A stretch of DNA of 64,000 nucleotides from Magnolia sinica (GCF_029962835.1 NC_080586.1:64054001-64118000), one strand, 5' to 3'; counted from the stretch's first letter, positions 23,442-35,500 are shown. Numbers and translations are program-made. The notes: generated from the sequence alone by a model not told the origin.

Positions 23442-24004
23442 TGTAGGGAAGGATATGATGAGATCAATTACCATCTTTCTCAATCAATAAACACCTTGAA
23501 TCCATGAGAGAAAATTCTCAAATCCACAAGTTTATAAGAAATTTGATTAATAGCTTCATAGATAAATTAATTGATTGATTGATGAAAAACTAGTTTAGCA
23601 TGCTTAAATAACCCTAAACAAACCTTAAATATAATTAAAGAATCCTAATTAAAATAGAAAAAAAAATTAAAGAAAATATGCTAAACTGTGCCGTCCGTCG
23701 ACCTATCGTCGACTTATCAAAATGGCTCAAAAATGTCCAGAGACTAAAACTGAAAATTCTATGAATTTCAACTTGTTGACCCGATTTGTTGACCTATTGA
23801 GCAGTATTTTGACCTCTCGACAAATTTGTCGACATGTCTAAACTAATAGAAATCAGCCAACAAGCAACCTAAAATTTCTATTGGGATTTCGACCTGTCCA
23901 TCAGATCTGTTGACCGGTCGAACTATGTTGAATTTGTTGATTTCTCCTTGGATTGCTTCTAATCCATGTATGTTAGGAGTGTGATTGATCCACGTCCTGC
24001 ATCA
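23442..24004 (-). repeat. 5' LTR of the degenerate gypsy element
   Basis: It starts TGTAGGGAAGGATATG and ends CCTGCATCA, with the degraded primer-binding site just inside. It shares the GTCGACCTATCGTCGAC-type palindrome cluster (23696-23930) with the other LTR. Confidence 0.82.
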
Positions 24005-24942
24005 TGTACAGTGACTTATTACAATTAAAGTAAGAGTTACTGTTACATAGAGTTACTTAAGATCTCTAATGGTACAACCTAATAGGGCTAGGTAATCGAC
24101 CTATATGCTGGCCCATTTATCTTTACTGAGAACACCCTTCTAAGGCTTGTAGGAGATGTTTCCAAGGACTGGTGCCCATGTTTCAATGCCAGTGAATTGA
24201 TTTGGCTGCTTGAAGTCGACTTTTAACCTTTTAAAACCTTGATGAACTACTTTATGATAAGGTCAGCCGTTGAAATCTTCGTATATCACATGACTTGATC
24301 AAGTGTTGTCCTTAGCATACTGTTGAAAGATCAAATTAACCACTGAGCCATTCAAACTTCAAAACAGCCTTCTAAGACTCTTCAGCTTTGGCTATTAACA
24401 TATTGGAGGATAATCTATGACAATGACAACCCATATATTTCAAGTAAAACATCAAGAATTAGAGCTATATATTATTAATTGGACCGTAGAACGTTATTTG
24501 TTAATTAATTTTTAACTACCAACATGTATAAAAACTTTTTCCTTGTCCTTTAAATACTAGCCCTAATCTAAGCACTAAAAAGAATTAATTGTTGAGAAAA
24601 AATTTCCCTTCCATAAATACTTATTTTCTTTTCTTTATGTTCTATGGCTAGTGTCATGTCTATTGAATGAGAAGGCATGGAAAATTAAGTAGTCAATGTG
24701 AAGTAGCAGACGACGTTTGTTGTCATTGCCTAGCTACCAATGGTATTAGTACTGGAGCTAGGGTTGTTAATGAGCACTTGGACCTGTGGGTATCTAAGGT
24801 CCGGGTCTTTTGGATCCATTAAGAATCTAGGTAGGATTTGGTTCTCACCTTTTGGACCCGGTTAAAAATCGGGTCTAGTCAAATTCAGGTTGGGTCCGTC
24901 ACATGGACCCACTTAAAGTTAGGTTAGGTAGGTCGGGTACTA
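24005..24942. other. Intergenic stretch with a GGGTC-rich repeat fragment
   Basis: No gene is seen. Bases ~24760-24940 contain repeated GGGTC and GGACCCG phrases that also occur in the repeat pieces at 56290-56420 and 57430-57620. They are probably remnants of a common low-copy-unit transposon of hAT type. Confidence 0.4.
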
Positions 24943-24957
24943 GTTTATATATATATG

Positions 24958-24994
<37 letters not shown>

Positions 24995-25003
24995 GTATAT
25001 ATG

Positions 25004-25034
<31 letters not shown>

Positions 25035-25050
25035 GTATATATATATATGT
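24943..25050. repeat. TA-rich microsatellite with GTATATA interruptions
   Basis: Alternating TA units interrupted by TATATGTATATA. It forms the left border of the fold-back MITE. The open frames reading IYIYIYI are artefacts of the repeat. Confidence 0.95.
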
Positions 25051-25366
25051 CGTGCACACCTTTGCACATGTGTCATGGGCATAGAATCTAAATGGTCCAC
25101 ATGATGTGGCACCCCTTGAAACCTTGCAAGCCCAACTTTCAGCCCTATACAAAACTCTGGTGGGCCACGGCAAAAGGAAAAAGTTTCCTCCCTTGATTTA
25201 CATTTCTTTTTGCTATGGCCCACTAGAATTTTGGATTAGGTTGAAAATTGGGCCCATATATAGTTTCAAGGGATGCTGCATCACGTGGACCGTTCAGTTC
25301 TTATGCCCATGACACGTGTGTAAAGATGTGCAAGGGTGCTCACATAAGAAGGTGCCTAGGTGAGCA

Positions 25367-25370
<4 letters not shown>
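25051..25370. mobile_element. Fold-back MITE between TA microsatellites
   Basis: The left arm (~25051-25165) and the right arm (~25215-25350) are imperfect inverted copies. Examples are CATGTGTCATGGGCAT with ATGCCCATGACACGTG, and TGGTCCACATGATGTGGC with its inverse near 25270-25295. The centre is around 25190. No coding capacity. TA arrays on both sides suggest insertion at TA with later expansion. The arms would fold into a ~130-bp stem. Confidence 0.7.

Positions 25371-25461
<91 letters not shown>
25371..25461. repeat. (TA)n microsatellite, about 45 units
   Basis: A practically pure TA run of ~91 bp directly before the target duplication of the fold-back Mutator-like element. Confidence 0.97.
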
Positions 25462-25463
<2 letters not shown>

Positions 25464-25472
25464 ATGATTTTA
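25464..25472. repeat. Left 9-bp target duplication of the MULE
   Basis: ATGATTTTA, identical to 56101-56109 and in the same orientation, directly outside the inverted end. Confidence 0.85.
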
Positions 25473-26950
25473 GAGAAATTTACCACTGTAAACAAAACCT
25501 TTTATCCAGTGGTTTTTATGAAGCAATACAAACTTAAGTGACCAACTTAGACTAGCACGTGCGGACAATGAATTTGAGGATGAAAATACCCCTGCTTTTT
25601 AAGTAAGCGGATCTATGGTTACAGATTTGGCGGCCCTTTATGGATACGGATTATAACCGTAGCCATAGGCACCATAGCCGATCTAACAGCCGACCCCGAC
25701 ATTGGGACAAGACATTGAAACGAGGTCGACCGGGTCAGTGGGACAGTGACTCGGGGTCGACCGGGTCAGTGGGATGTGGCTTTTTGGGCCATGCTCCATC
25801 CACATTAAGTTGATTCAAGTAGCATTTTTCTACTGCAATATGAAAAGTGACAGTTGCGATTTGAATCGCATTTTTCTAATGCAAGAAGAAAACAACATGA
25901 ATTTGCAAATCTTTTCTTTCAAAATCATGCATGATGATGCATTCTTCTTGCATTTGGGCATCAAATACAATGGATCAAATTTCACATGCATCATTTACCG
26001 AATCACCTATGAATCTAAACACGTATTGAACAATCATTCTTGTAAAAGAAATAAATTAGAGAGGCAAAGAACAAGAAGCGATCAATTTCTTAGAGAAGAA
26101 AATGAAAAATGATCCAACATTCTCATATGATGGTTAAATGATTTAACATGCATAAAATCCATCCCATCCCTCAGGTATACCATTCCTTGTTTGGCCTTGA
26201 TCCAAAAATCAACTGATTCAACAATCTCCCTGTTTAAAAGTATACAGAACATCAGAAACCACTAAATTCTCATGGCATGGCCAATACTGGGAATCAAAAA
26301 AGAATATGAAGAAGAAGAAGAAGAAGAAGAAGAAAAAAACAGAGAGAGAGAGAGACTTCTTTATCCATGACACTCATTCTAGAAACTCAGATTCCATTGA
26401 ACTTAAGTGGGGAGTTCCACACATCCAAACAACCCCTAAGGCACTTCATTGAAACCAACTAACCATGTGAGACACCGAAGAAAGGAATTGATGGCAGGCT
26501 AGGCATGCTCATTCAACTAAACAAATAGAATAAGAAAACCCAGCTGATCATGGATACAGATTGTATAAATGAAAGATAAGGAAACATAAGATTTACTAAT
26601 AATGAGAGCAACAACATGCAAAGTATGTATTTTAGTACTAGTTAAAGTATGCTTTTTAATTAGTGGTAGTTAAAAACCATGTCTCTGCCTAAAGTTAGAA
26701 CAGCCAGTAGTTGGGCATAGGCAACCATCCACCTGTGAGATAACTCAGATTCCAATAAAATTAGCTAAAAGTCAGTGTAACCAGAACCAGCATGGTGGAA
26801 GCAGCCTTCCAACAAAAGGTTAGGTTCAAATTGGCACAACAACTTAGCATATTGACTATTATCTTAAGGTTTAGAACAGTCCAAAAGGGTCATACCCCAT
26901 CCAAAGGTGCATCTAAAATCTTATCCAAAATCAAGACCACACACTCATAG
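25473..26950. repeat. Left inverted arm of the MULE
   Basis: This pairs with 55581-56100 (outer part) and 30236-31234 (inner part). It includes a GA-rich microsatellite at 26306-26355 matched by CTT repeats at 30908-30930. Bases 25994-25998 (TTTAC) correspond to the site where the right arm was interrupted, so this arm is the intact reference. An outer 33-bp GGTCGACCGGGTCAGTGGGA-type unit occurs twice at 25720-25775. Confidence 0.88.
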
Positions 26951-28520
26951 GAATTAAGTGAGGCAACCTAGGAATTGAACGAGGCAAGCTAAAAATTGAG
27001 CGAAGGAACCTCGCAATTGAGTGAGACAACCTAGGAATTGAGTGAGGGAAGCTAGGAATTGAGCGAGGGAACCTCGCAATTGAGCGAGGCAACCTAGGAA
27101 TTGAGCGAAGGAAGCTAGAAATTCAGCGACACAAGCTAAAAATTGAGCGAGGGAACCTAGGATTGAGCGAGGCAACCTAGGAATTGAGCGAGGGAAGCTA
27201 GAATTTGAGTGAGGGAACCTATAAATTGAGCGACACAACCTAAGAATTGAGCGAGGGAAGCTAGAAATTAAGAGAGCGAAGCAAGAAATTGAGCGAGGGA
27301 ACATAGGATTTGAGCAAGGCAACCTACAAATTGAACGAGGCAACCTAGGAATTGAGTGAGGGAAGCTAGAAATTGAACGTGGTAATTTAGGAATTGAGCG
27401 AGGCAACCTAGAAATTAATTAAACAAGGCACACTAAAAATTGAGCGACATAAGCTAGAAATTGAGCGAGGGAAGCTAGAAATTCAGCGAGGCAACCTAGG
27501 AATTGAGCGAGGCAACCTAGGAATTGATCGAGGCAACAAAGGATTTAAGCGAGGCAACCTACAAATTGAGCGAGGCAACCTAGGAATTGACCAAGGGAGG
27601 CTAGAAATTGAGCGAGGGAAGCTAAAAATTAAGAGAGGTAACCTATAAATTGAGTGCGACAACCTAGGAATTGAGCGAGGCAACCTACGAATTGAGCAAG
27701 GCAACATATAAATTGAGTGAGGCAACCTAGGAGTTGAGCGAGAGAAGTTAGAAATTAAGCGAGGGAACTTAAAAATTCAGCGAGGCAATGTAGAAATTCA
27801 GCAATGGAACCTATGAATTGCCCGAGGCAATGTAAAAATTAAGGGAGGCAACCTAGAAATTGAGTGAACGACCTCAAAATTGAGCGAGGCAATTTACAAA
27901 TTACACGACAAAACCTAGAAATTGAGCGAGGCAACTTAAAAATTGTGTGAGGCAACGTAGAAATTAAGCGAGGCAACCTATAGAAATTCAGTGAGGCAAC
28001 CTCGAAATTCAGCGAGATAACCTAGAATTTGAATGAAGCAACCTAGAAATTCAGCAAGGTAACCTAGAAATTATGCGAGGTAACATAGAAATTGAATGAG
28101 GCAACCTAAAAATTGAGCGATGGAACCTAAAAAATTCAGCGAGGTAATGTAGAAATTGAGTGAGGCAATCTAGAATTTGAGCAAGGGAAACTAGAAATTC
28201 AGCGAGGTAACCTAGAAATTCAACGAGACAACCTAGAAATTGAGTAAGGGAACCTAAGAATTCAGCGAGGTGACCTAGAAATTCAGTGAGATAACCTAGA
28301 AATTCAGGGAGGGAACCTAAGAATTCAGCGAGGTGACCTAAAAATTCAGCGAGGCAACCTAGCAATTAAGCGAGGCAAACAAGAAATTGGGTGAGGCAAG
28401 GTGAAAATTAAGCGATGCAAGATAAAAATTAAGCGAGGCAACCTAGAAATTAAGTAAGGGAAACATGAATTTGAGCGAGGCAAGCTTGAAATTGGGTGAG
28501 GCTAACTTGAAATTCAACGA
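26951..28520 (-). repeat. Left 21-bp minisatellite array of the MULE
   Basis: About 70 degenerate units of ~21 bp with consensus near GAATTGAGCGAGGCAACCTAG, with variants GGGAAGCTAGAAATTGAGCG. Because 21 is a multiple of 3, the array shows long open frames (LPRSIPR or CLAQFLG heptads) on the minus strand. These are not taken as genes. Units decay toward the loop. Confidence 0.92.
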
Positions 28521-29190
28521 GGCGAACATAAAATTCAATGCAATTAGCATGAATTGGAATGAACTTTAAATGTAATTGAACTAGCCTAACAATTTTCTCT
28601 TTGGTGAATTTGACTAAGCAATTAATGAAATTGATCAAGCTTTACATGAAATTCTCTTTAGTGATTTGACTGAGCAATTAATGAAATTGACCGAGCGGTT
28701 CATAAAATTTTTCGTTACATTACATGAATCCATGGAAGTTCCCCCATCATATTTTTATGATATCTTTGTCAAATTGTAAATTGCTCGAGGAATTTCACCA
28801 ATCATGAACTTAGAAGTAGGTCAAATGGACCAAAACCTCTCGCAAATTGGATTTACAGTTTGCTCAGTACGCTCTTATAGTACCAAGTTAACTGAGTTGG
28901 GCCCGCCTTGAATGTATGTGGACTATCTACAACGTTCATCCATTTTTCTATCTAAAGTAAGGGTTTCAGCCCAAAATGGTGGCATATCGAAATATCAAGT
29001 GGATCATACCACAGGAAATAGTGGTTCCACCATAAAAATCTTGTTATGCCCCCATAATGATGTTTTATTTGTAATCCATCAAGTTCATAGGATGATTTGT
29101 ACATGGATGAACCAAAAATCAAGATGCAAGCTTCATCCAATAGTTCAATGGCCCACAAAAAATTTACCAAGATGGACTTCACCCTCAATT
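28521..29190. other. Loop of the fold-back element
   Basis: Non-repetitive spacer between the two facing arrays. Bases 28895-29090 carry the GCCTTGAATGTATGTGGAC ... TTCATCCATT phrase that recurs in other elements of this window, so a repeat fragment sits in the loop. No captured host gene is recognisable. Confidence 0.6.
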
Positions 29191-30235
29191 TGTAGGTTGC
29201 CTCACTCAATTTCTACATTACCTCGCTTAATTCCTAGGTTGCCTCGCTCAATTTCTAGCTTCCCTCGCTCAATTTTTAGCGTGCCTCGTTCAATTCCTAG
29301 GTTACCTCACTCGATTCCTAGGTTGTTGCGCTCAATTTCTAGCTTCCCTCGCTCAATTCCTAGGTTGCCTCACTCAATTTGTATGTTGCATCGCTCAAAT
29401 CGTATGTTCCCTTGCTTAATTCCTAAGTTCCCTCGCTCAATTTCTAGGTTGCCTCACTCCGTTCCTATGTTGCCTCGCTCAATTGCGAGGTTCCCTTGCT
29501 CAATTCTTAGGTTGCCTCGCTCAATTTATAGGTTGTCTCGCTCAATTCCTAAGTTTCCTCGCTCAATTCCTAGGTTCCCTTGCTCAATTTTTAACGTGCC
29601 TCACTCAATTCTTAGGTTGTCGCACTCAATTTCTAGCTTCCCTTGCTCAATTCCTAGGTTGCCTCGTTCAATTTGTAGGTTACCTCACTTAAATCCTATG
29701 TTCCCTCGCTCAATTTCTCGCTTCCCTCGCTTAATTTCTAACTTCCCTCACTCAATTCCTAGGTTGCCTCGCTTAATTCCTAGGTTCTCTCGCTAAATTT
29801 TTAGCTTACCTCGCTGAACTTCTAGCTTCCATCACTCAATTCCTAGGTTACCTTTCTCAATTCATAGGTTCCCTCGCACAAATTCTAGCTTTCCTCACTC
29901 AATTCCTAGGTTGCCTCGCTCAATTCCTAGGTTCCCTCGCTCAATTTTTAGCTTTGTTTCGCTAAATTTCTAGCTTCCCTCACTCAATTCCTAGGTTGTC
30001 TCGCTCAATTGCGAGGTTCCCTCGCTCAATTTTTAGCTTGCTTCGCTCAATTACGAGGTTCCCTCGCTTAATTTTTAGCTTGCCTCGCTCAGTTCCTAGC
30101 TTTCCTTGCTCATTTCCTAGGTTGCCTCACTTAATTCCTAGGTTGTCTTGCTCAATTGCGAGGTTCCTTCGCTCAATTTTTAGCTTGTCTCGTTCAATTC
30201 CTAGGTTGCCTCACTCAATTCCTAGGAGTGTGTGA
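29191..30235 (+). repeat. Right 21-bp minisatellite array of the MULE
   Basis: About 48 units with consensus near CTAGGTTGCCTCGCTCAATTC, the inverse of the left array. It gives an artefactual 294-codon open frame (28912-29796). The array is ~0.5 kb shorter than the left one. Confidence 0.92.
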
Positions 30236-31234
30236 TCCTGATTTTGGGTAAGATTTTAGATGCACCTTTGGATGGGGTATGACCCTTTTGGACTGTTCTA
30301 AGCTTTAAGATAATAGTCAATATGCCACATGGCTTAGTCCAATTCGTAGCATGCTTGGAATACTGTTATTTTAGTAATTTTTTAAGGCTATTGCAAACTA
30401 ATCGAATGGGTCAAGTTGTTGTGCCAATTTGAACCTAATCTTTTGTTGGAAGGCTGCTTCCACCGTGCTGGTTCTGGTTGCACTGACTTTTAGTTGGTTA
30501 TATTGGAATCTGAGTTATCTCACGGGTGGATGGTTGCTTATGCCCAACTACTAGCTGTTCTAACTTTAGGCAGAGACATGGTTTTTAACTACCACTAATT
30601 AAAAAGCATACTTTAACTAGTACTAAAATACGTACTTTGCATGTTGTTGCTTTCATTATTAGTAAATCTTATGTTTCCTTATCTTTCATTTATACAATCT
30701 GTATCCATGATCAACTGGGTTTTCTTATTCTATTTGTTTAGTTGAATGAGTATGCCTGGCCTGCCATCAATTCCTTTCTTCGATGTCTCACATGGTTAGT
30801 TGGTTTTGATGAAGTGCCTTAGGGGTTGTTTGGATATGTGGAACTCCTCACTTAAGTTCAATGGAATCTGAGTTTCTAGAATGAGAGTATCATGGATAGA
30901 GAAGTCTTTTCTTCTTCTTCTTCTTCTTTTTCGATTCCCAGCATTGGCCATGCCATGAGAATTTAGTGGTTTCTGACGTTATGTATACTTTTAAACAGGG
31001 CGATTGTTGAATCAATTGATTTTTGGATCAAGGCCAAACAAGGAATGGTCTACCTGAGGAATGGGATGGATTTTATGCATGTTAAATCATTTAATCATCA
31101 TATGAGAATGTTAGATCATTTTTCATTTTCTTCTCTAAGAAATTGATCGCTTCTTGTTCTTTGCCTCTCTAATTTATTTCTTTTACAGGAATGATTGTTC
31201 AATACGTGTTTAGATTCATAAGTGATTCGGTAAA
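30236..31234. repeat. Right inverted arm of the MULE, inner part
   Basis: The inverse of about 25995-26950: for example TTTGGATCAAGGCCAAACAA pairs with the same words inverted near 26190-26215. It stops at GTAAA (31230-31234), where the LTR element was inserted. Confidence 0.9.
31230..31234. repeat. Left target duplication of the outer LTR element
   Basis: GTAAA, repeated at 55576-55580. Both copies join perfectly to the uninterrupted sequence of the opposite MULE arm (TTTAC at 25994-25998). Confidence 0.9.
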
Positions 31235-32044
31235 TGTAAGAACCCTATCCTAGTCCATACTGTTCCGTCGAATCTCACGATCCTTCCCATCGAATTTCGG
31301 CAACCTGCGACGTATAATCGATGTTTGCGTACGACCCTAAGTCGTATCCTGTAGATTTGAGTCAGCTTAATTCGAGACTTGTACCATTGCGACCGCATCG
31401 TCGCTGCGGTTCTAACGCCGCGTCTTGCATACCGATCCGATACCCTAGCAGGGAGATGTGGGTCGACGTTCAGTTTGAAGAAAATGCCGCGCGTTTGCAA
31501 TCCCAAGAGAATCTCTACAACATGTTTCATCAATCAATCACCTCATGTCAAGTACACCCACCCATGACTTCTTTCTCCACAAGTCAAGCAAACCCAAAAA
31601 GTCAACCAATCTCTCACCTCACCCATCACTCACCTACATCCATCGCTCTCTCTCCTTACAACCACCCCATTTCTCTCTCTCTTCACACTTCCAAGCGACT
31701 AAGGAGTGGTGCACGTCCAAACTCTTCCATGAGAGAAAAAAGTGTGATGAGTGTGGCCCATTCCCATCCCAAAATCCTTCATCTTAACCATTCATCTCTC
31801 ATCATCCTCCATCAAAGTGAAGTACAAGGAGCTCGACGTTCCAACGGACCAAGAAGATCGAACGGTGGGTGCTTCCATAGCCTAGATTTTATTATTTTGA
31901 TGATGGGCCAAGGAAGGCCTACCGATTGATGGTATGGATCTCACTTTGGATCCTAGATGTGGCCGATGGCTCACTTTAAATTCCATGATCATTCCATGAT
32001 GGGGCCACCCTCCATAAACCCTATCATGATGTTTATTTTCCTTG

Positions 32045-32053
32045 TATAAATAG
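32045..32053 (+). promoter_or_regulatory. TATA box in LTR 1
   Basis: TATAAATAG in a locally suitable context (CTTGTATAAATAGGGTCATC). It is the best promoter candidate of the outer element and sets its orientation. LTR 2 appears to lack the corresponding segment. Confidence 0.5.
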
Positions 32054-33214
32054 GGTCATCTAGACCTTTCATTTTGGTGGAGAAGTGATCTCCACCGTTG
32101 ACCTTGATTTGGTGGGCCCATATGTATTAGGACCCACTTGATGTATGTTTTAAATTATGCAAGGGAGGGCCCATAGTGTCGGGGTCCCTCCATCACACGT
32201 GTCCCTCTCTCTTTCTCTATCTCTTTCCCTCTCTTTTTTTTTATTCTTGTATGTGATGATGTAGTGGTGTGGCCCACTTGGATGGATCCCACCTTAATGT
32301 ATGTTTTACCCATACCATTCATCCATTTGGTGGCCCACCGAAGCAAGGCCCACCTTATACATGTGTTACGCCAAGACCGTCCAACGTCCAAGGACACTGG
32401 ACGTGGAAAGAAAATACAAACATTAGCTTGTTTCCAAGCTTATGGGGTGGCCCACTCATATTAGCCCCACCTTGATGTATGTATTCAATCCAAGTCGTCC
32501 ATCCTTTTCCTCGGACCATTTTAGACGTTGAGCCGAAAATTGGGGCCAATCCGATCTTCTGGAGGGCCATGGCATATAAAACAGTGGTTTGTATTGTTGA
32601 AAACTACCCTGTCATTTCTATACACCGAAAAAATTAGATATTGGACTTGTTCGGCTTGTTTTGAATCATGGAAGCCAGTGAGAGAGGTGGATTTTCCCGG
32701 TGTGGCCCCACCTAAGAAAAACCTCAAAAAAACTATTTTAAAAAATATATATATGTAAGCAGCAGCATTGCTGCTGCTGTTGTCAGAGGCGCAAGCAGCA
32801 CCTGTTGGCGGGCGGGCGGACAAGTAGGGACCCACGGTCCCAGCCGTGGGCCCCACCATGGTGTGTGTAGGTCATCCAAACTATTCATTAGGTGGGCTCC
32901 TGCTTGAAGTGTCTGCCCTTGAAACCCTTTTCTAGGCCACAGAAGTTTTGGATCAAGATGAAATTTGTTTTTCCTTTTCATCCAGGTCCGTGTGACCTTA
33001 CCAACGGGTTGGATTGCAAATAACCATTATGGTGGACCCCACGTGGGACCCACAGTGATGTATGTGTTTGTTTCACATCGTCCGTTTGCAATATGGTGGG
33101 CCCCATGTGGGACCCACAGTGACGTATGTGTTTGTTTCCCACCGTCCAGGCGGACGGTAGAGCCCACTATGATTTATGTGTTCTATCTGCACCGTCCACA
33201 CTGGACGGTGGGAC

Positions 33215-35350
33215 TGATGAGGGTCGAATATTACATATCAGACCCCAATTATTACCTAATTTTACATACATGATAATGTTTAACGGAGTATTTTAATTAT
33301 ATTTTTGTTGCAGGATGAAATCAGGAGCGTTGATGGAAAAATAATACTACAAGCATGGATTTGACACTCCGAAGTCACCAGAGCAAGGGACGCACTCCAG
33401 AGAACTAAGACTAAAGAATTTACATGCCAGGGATCCGAGGAAATCAAGCCATTCATATTAAAGAGGCTCAAAATTGGTGCAGAATGCAAGATCACATGGT
33501 TCCCGCCATCCAATTGGCTCGAAACTCCATACATGGCCTGGAGGCCATAAATAAACCGTACATATTAAATTTCAACCATTGGATATCTCGAGAAGTGGGC
33601 CAACGGACAGATCAGCCCATTAATCTCCAATTTTAGGCCCACCTACAATCTGGATATACTTCAAAATTGACCCAGACGGTTTAAATAAGATGAGAAACAG
33701 GATGGATGGATTGGATTTCTCTACAGCATCGTAGTGGACCCCGCATGTGTGGCGTGTGTATTGAGAACATGTGTAGGTGCGCCGCACCGGACCATTCAAA
33801 TCCGTCAAAGCCGGTTTGACCGATTGTCTTCAGCAAAAACGGCAATTGTCGTTACAGCGTTCGCACAGCGCCATCACCGGTTGCTATTGTGGGCCCCATA
33901 CATTGCCCAAACGGACAATCCAAGCCGTCCACCAGAATCTCAGTATCTCTATTGCCAAACTGTAGGTGACCGAATTTCAAAAGAGAGCGCTTATGGAAAT
34001 CTATCTATTCAAAAGCAGGTTGAACGGCAGAGAAAGATAATGGGTGGGCCTCATCAAAAGAAGGTAAAAATTATGTATTCCTGACAGAAATCTCATCCTC
34101 CATCCAATGGACGGATTGGATTTCCCAAAATAATGAGAGAATTGGTCCCACCAGTCGCCAGACGCTGTCCGACTTTTGCAGTGGTTGTGGCCCACCTCTA
34201 TGGCTCGTATGATCAATCCAAGCCGTCCATCATGTAGACAACTCGAAAACGTCCTAAGGGACGATATTTATTTGGTAACTGAGCAAGGAAAGAAGTGTGG
34301 TTTTGCGTCTGAAACTTGGCTGTGTAAAGAAGTTACGCACGCTGGTGCGTAAAGACCTTTCCACCGGCTCTTTGTACGTATCCCAGCACAGCTCTGCACC
34401 GCACCTAAGAGCTATAAAGGAGAAAGAAAAGGGCTCGTTTGAGAGGGGGGGAATACAAGGAAGAGGTTCGTTTTGGAGAGAAGAAAGCAAGAGAGAAGAT
34501 AGGAGTGTGTGGCTGGACGTGGATCTGAGAACTGAGAGATCCAGAGGAGAAGATCCAGAGAAGAGAAAGAGAAGAAAAGAGAAGAAAGAGGGAGAGCTTG
34601 GTTGGACGTAGAGCAAAGCAAAATATGTGGACGTGCTCTTCATCACTTACATCTTCCTTCTCTGAATCTATGCTACATTCCATGGATTTTTAATTTCTTA
34701 GCTAGGGCTGAGATGAAGCCCCTAATTTGAATAACCCTTGTTATGTGTTGATTTCATGTTGATTTAATTGATTTGTTTCTTTCTCTGGTGTACTTGACTG
34801 GAATTTTCGTACTTCTCCATGCTATGAGTTTAACCAAAATCTAGTTATGGATATTGTTTGGAATATTATTTTAGGCGCTTGTGTCTGACCATGAACAGGT
34901 TTCCTATAGGGGAAGAAACAGGAATCTACATCTCTTCATGCCTGACCGTGGATGGAAAGATATGATCCATATGCTTTAAGGAATTACACATTCTATGTGC
35001 CCGACCAAGGACATAGAGTGCGCTTTATTTATTTTGATACCAATCTGAATAAGGGTGAATCAACAGGTAGAACAAGGTTTAGGATAATTAGGGGTGGATT
35101 CGAAAGTCCTAGTCTTCTACTTGATTGAATTTTCCTCATTATTCTCGGTTATTTTTTCATTGATTTTTGTTTAGTTTACTCAATTACTATCTCAAATATT
35201 TGTTGGATTAGTTAAGAAGAGTCTTTAATTTTGAATTGTGACAACCAGTCCTCGTGGGAACGATCTCGTAATACGTACCATATCTACATCTGATTCGTAT
35301 ACTTGCGAGTTTAAAATCATTTAAATCAGGTTGGTTTAAAGAAAACATCA
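33215..35350 (+). mobile_element. Solo LTR inserted in LTR 1
   Basis: It begins TGATGAGGGTCGAATATT, ends AAAACATCA and is flanked by the 5-bp duplication GGGAC (33210-33214 and 35351-35355). It has a TATA box (34413-34419), a GA-rich leader (34415-34615) and a terminal part with GGGAACGATCTCG typical of gypsy Tat/Athila-like LTRs. No internal sequence or second LTR is present, so it arose by LTR-LTR recombination. Open frames over the GA-rich leader are artefacts. A diverged relative lies at 10925-12420. Confidence 0.82.
34413..34419 (+). promoter_or_regulatory. TATA box of the solo LTR
   Basis: TATAAAG directly before a GA-rich transcribed-leader-like region. The relative at 10925-12420 has TATAAAA (11594-11600) before a similar GA-rich run. 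Confidence 0.5.
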
Positions 35351-35382
35351 GGGACCTACCCCCACGTGTGGGACAGTGTGTG

Positions 35383-35500
35383 TGTGTGTGTATATATATA
35401 TATATTATATTAAATATAATATTGTATTATATTATATATAATATTGTATATATTATATATTATATTTAGATTATATTATGTTATATATAATATATACTTG
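35383..35500. repeat. TG/TA microsatellite and AT-rich run
   Basis: A (TG)n run is followed by TATATA and irregular TATATTATA repeats, just right of the solo LTR. Confidence 0.9.

Larger units (their letters stand above)
21458..24004 (-). mobile_element. Degenerate Ty3/gypsy element with two LTRs, internally reduced
   Basis: Two diverged direct repeats (21458-22034 and 23442-24004) with TG/CA ends flank a 1.4-kb interior. A degraded tRNA-Met primer site next to the right LTR (TTGGCATCAGAGTGAG on the minus strand, ~23420-23438) shows minus orientation. The interior holds only gag-like remains, with no protease, reverse transcriptase or integrase, so it is a deletion derivative. LTR divergence is clearly larger than in the copia or the chromovirus here, so it is older. 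A convincing 5-bp target duplication is not visible. Confidence 0.8.

Noticed and set aside
24903..25541. Open frames rich in Ile-Tyr
   Set aside because: They are translations of TA microsatellites.
26954..29796. Long open frames encoding heptad repeats (LPRSIPR, CLAQFLG) on both strands
   Set aside because: They arise because the minisatellite unit is 21 bp, a multiple of three. All frames of the array stay open and there is no start context or conserved domain.
26951..30235. CRISPR-like array of regularly spaced repeats
   Set aside because: The units are contiguous 21-bp minisatellites without unique spacers, in a plant nuclear genome, inside a transposon arm.
31321..31929. 202-codon open frame at the start of LTR 1
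   Set aside because: It lies in the U3 part of an LTR upstream of the TATA box. The homologous part of LTR 2 does not keep the frame.
34250..34690. Open frames on both strands over the GA-rich stretch
   Set aside because: They are low-complexity GA/TC frames in the leader of a solo LTR, without conserved motifs.
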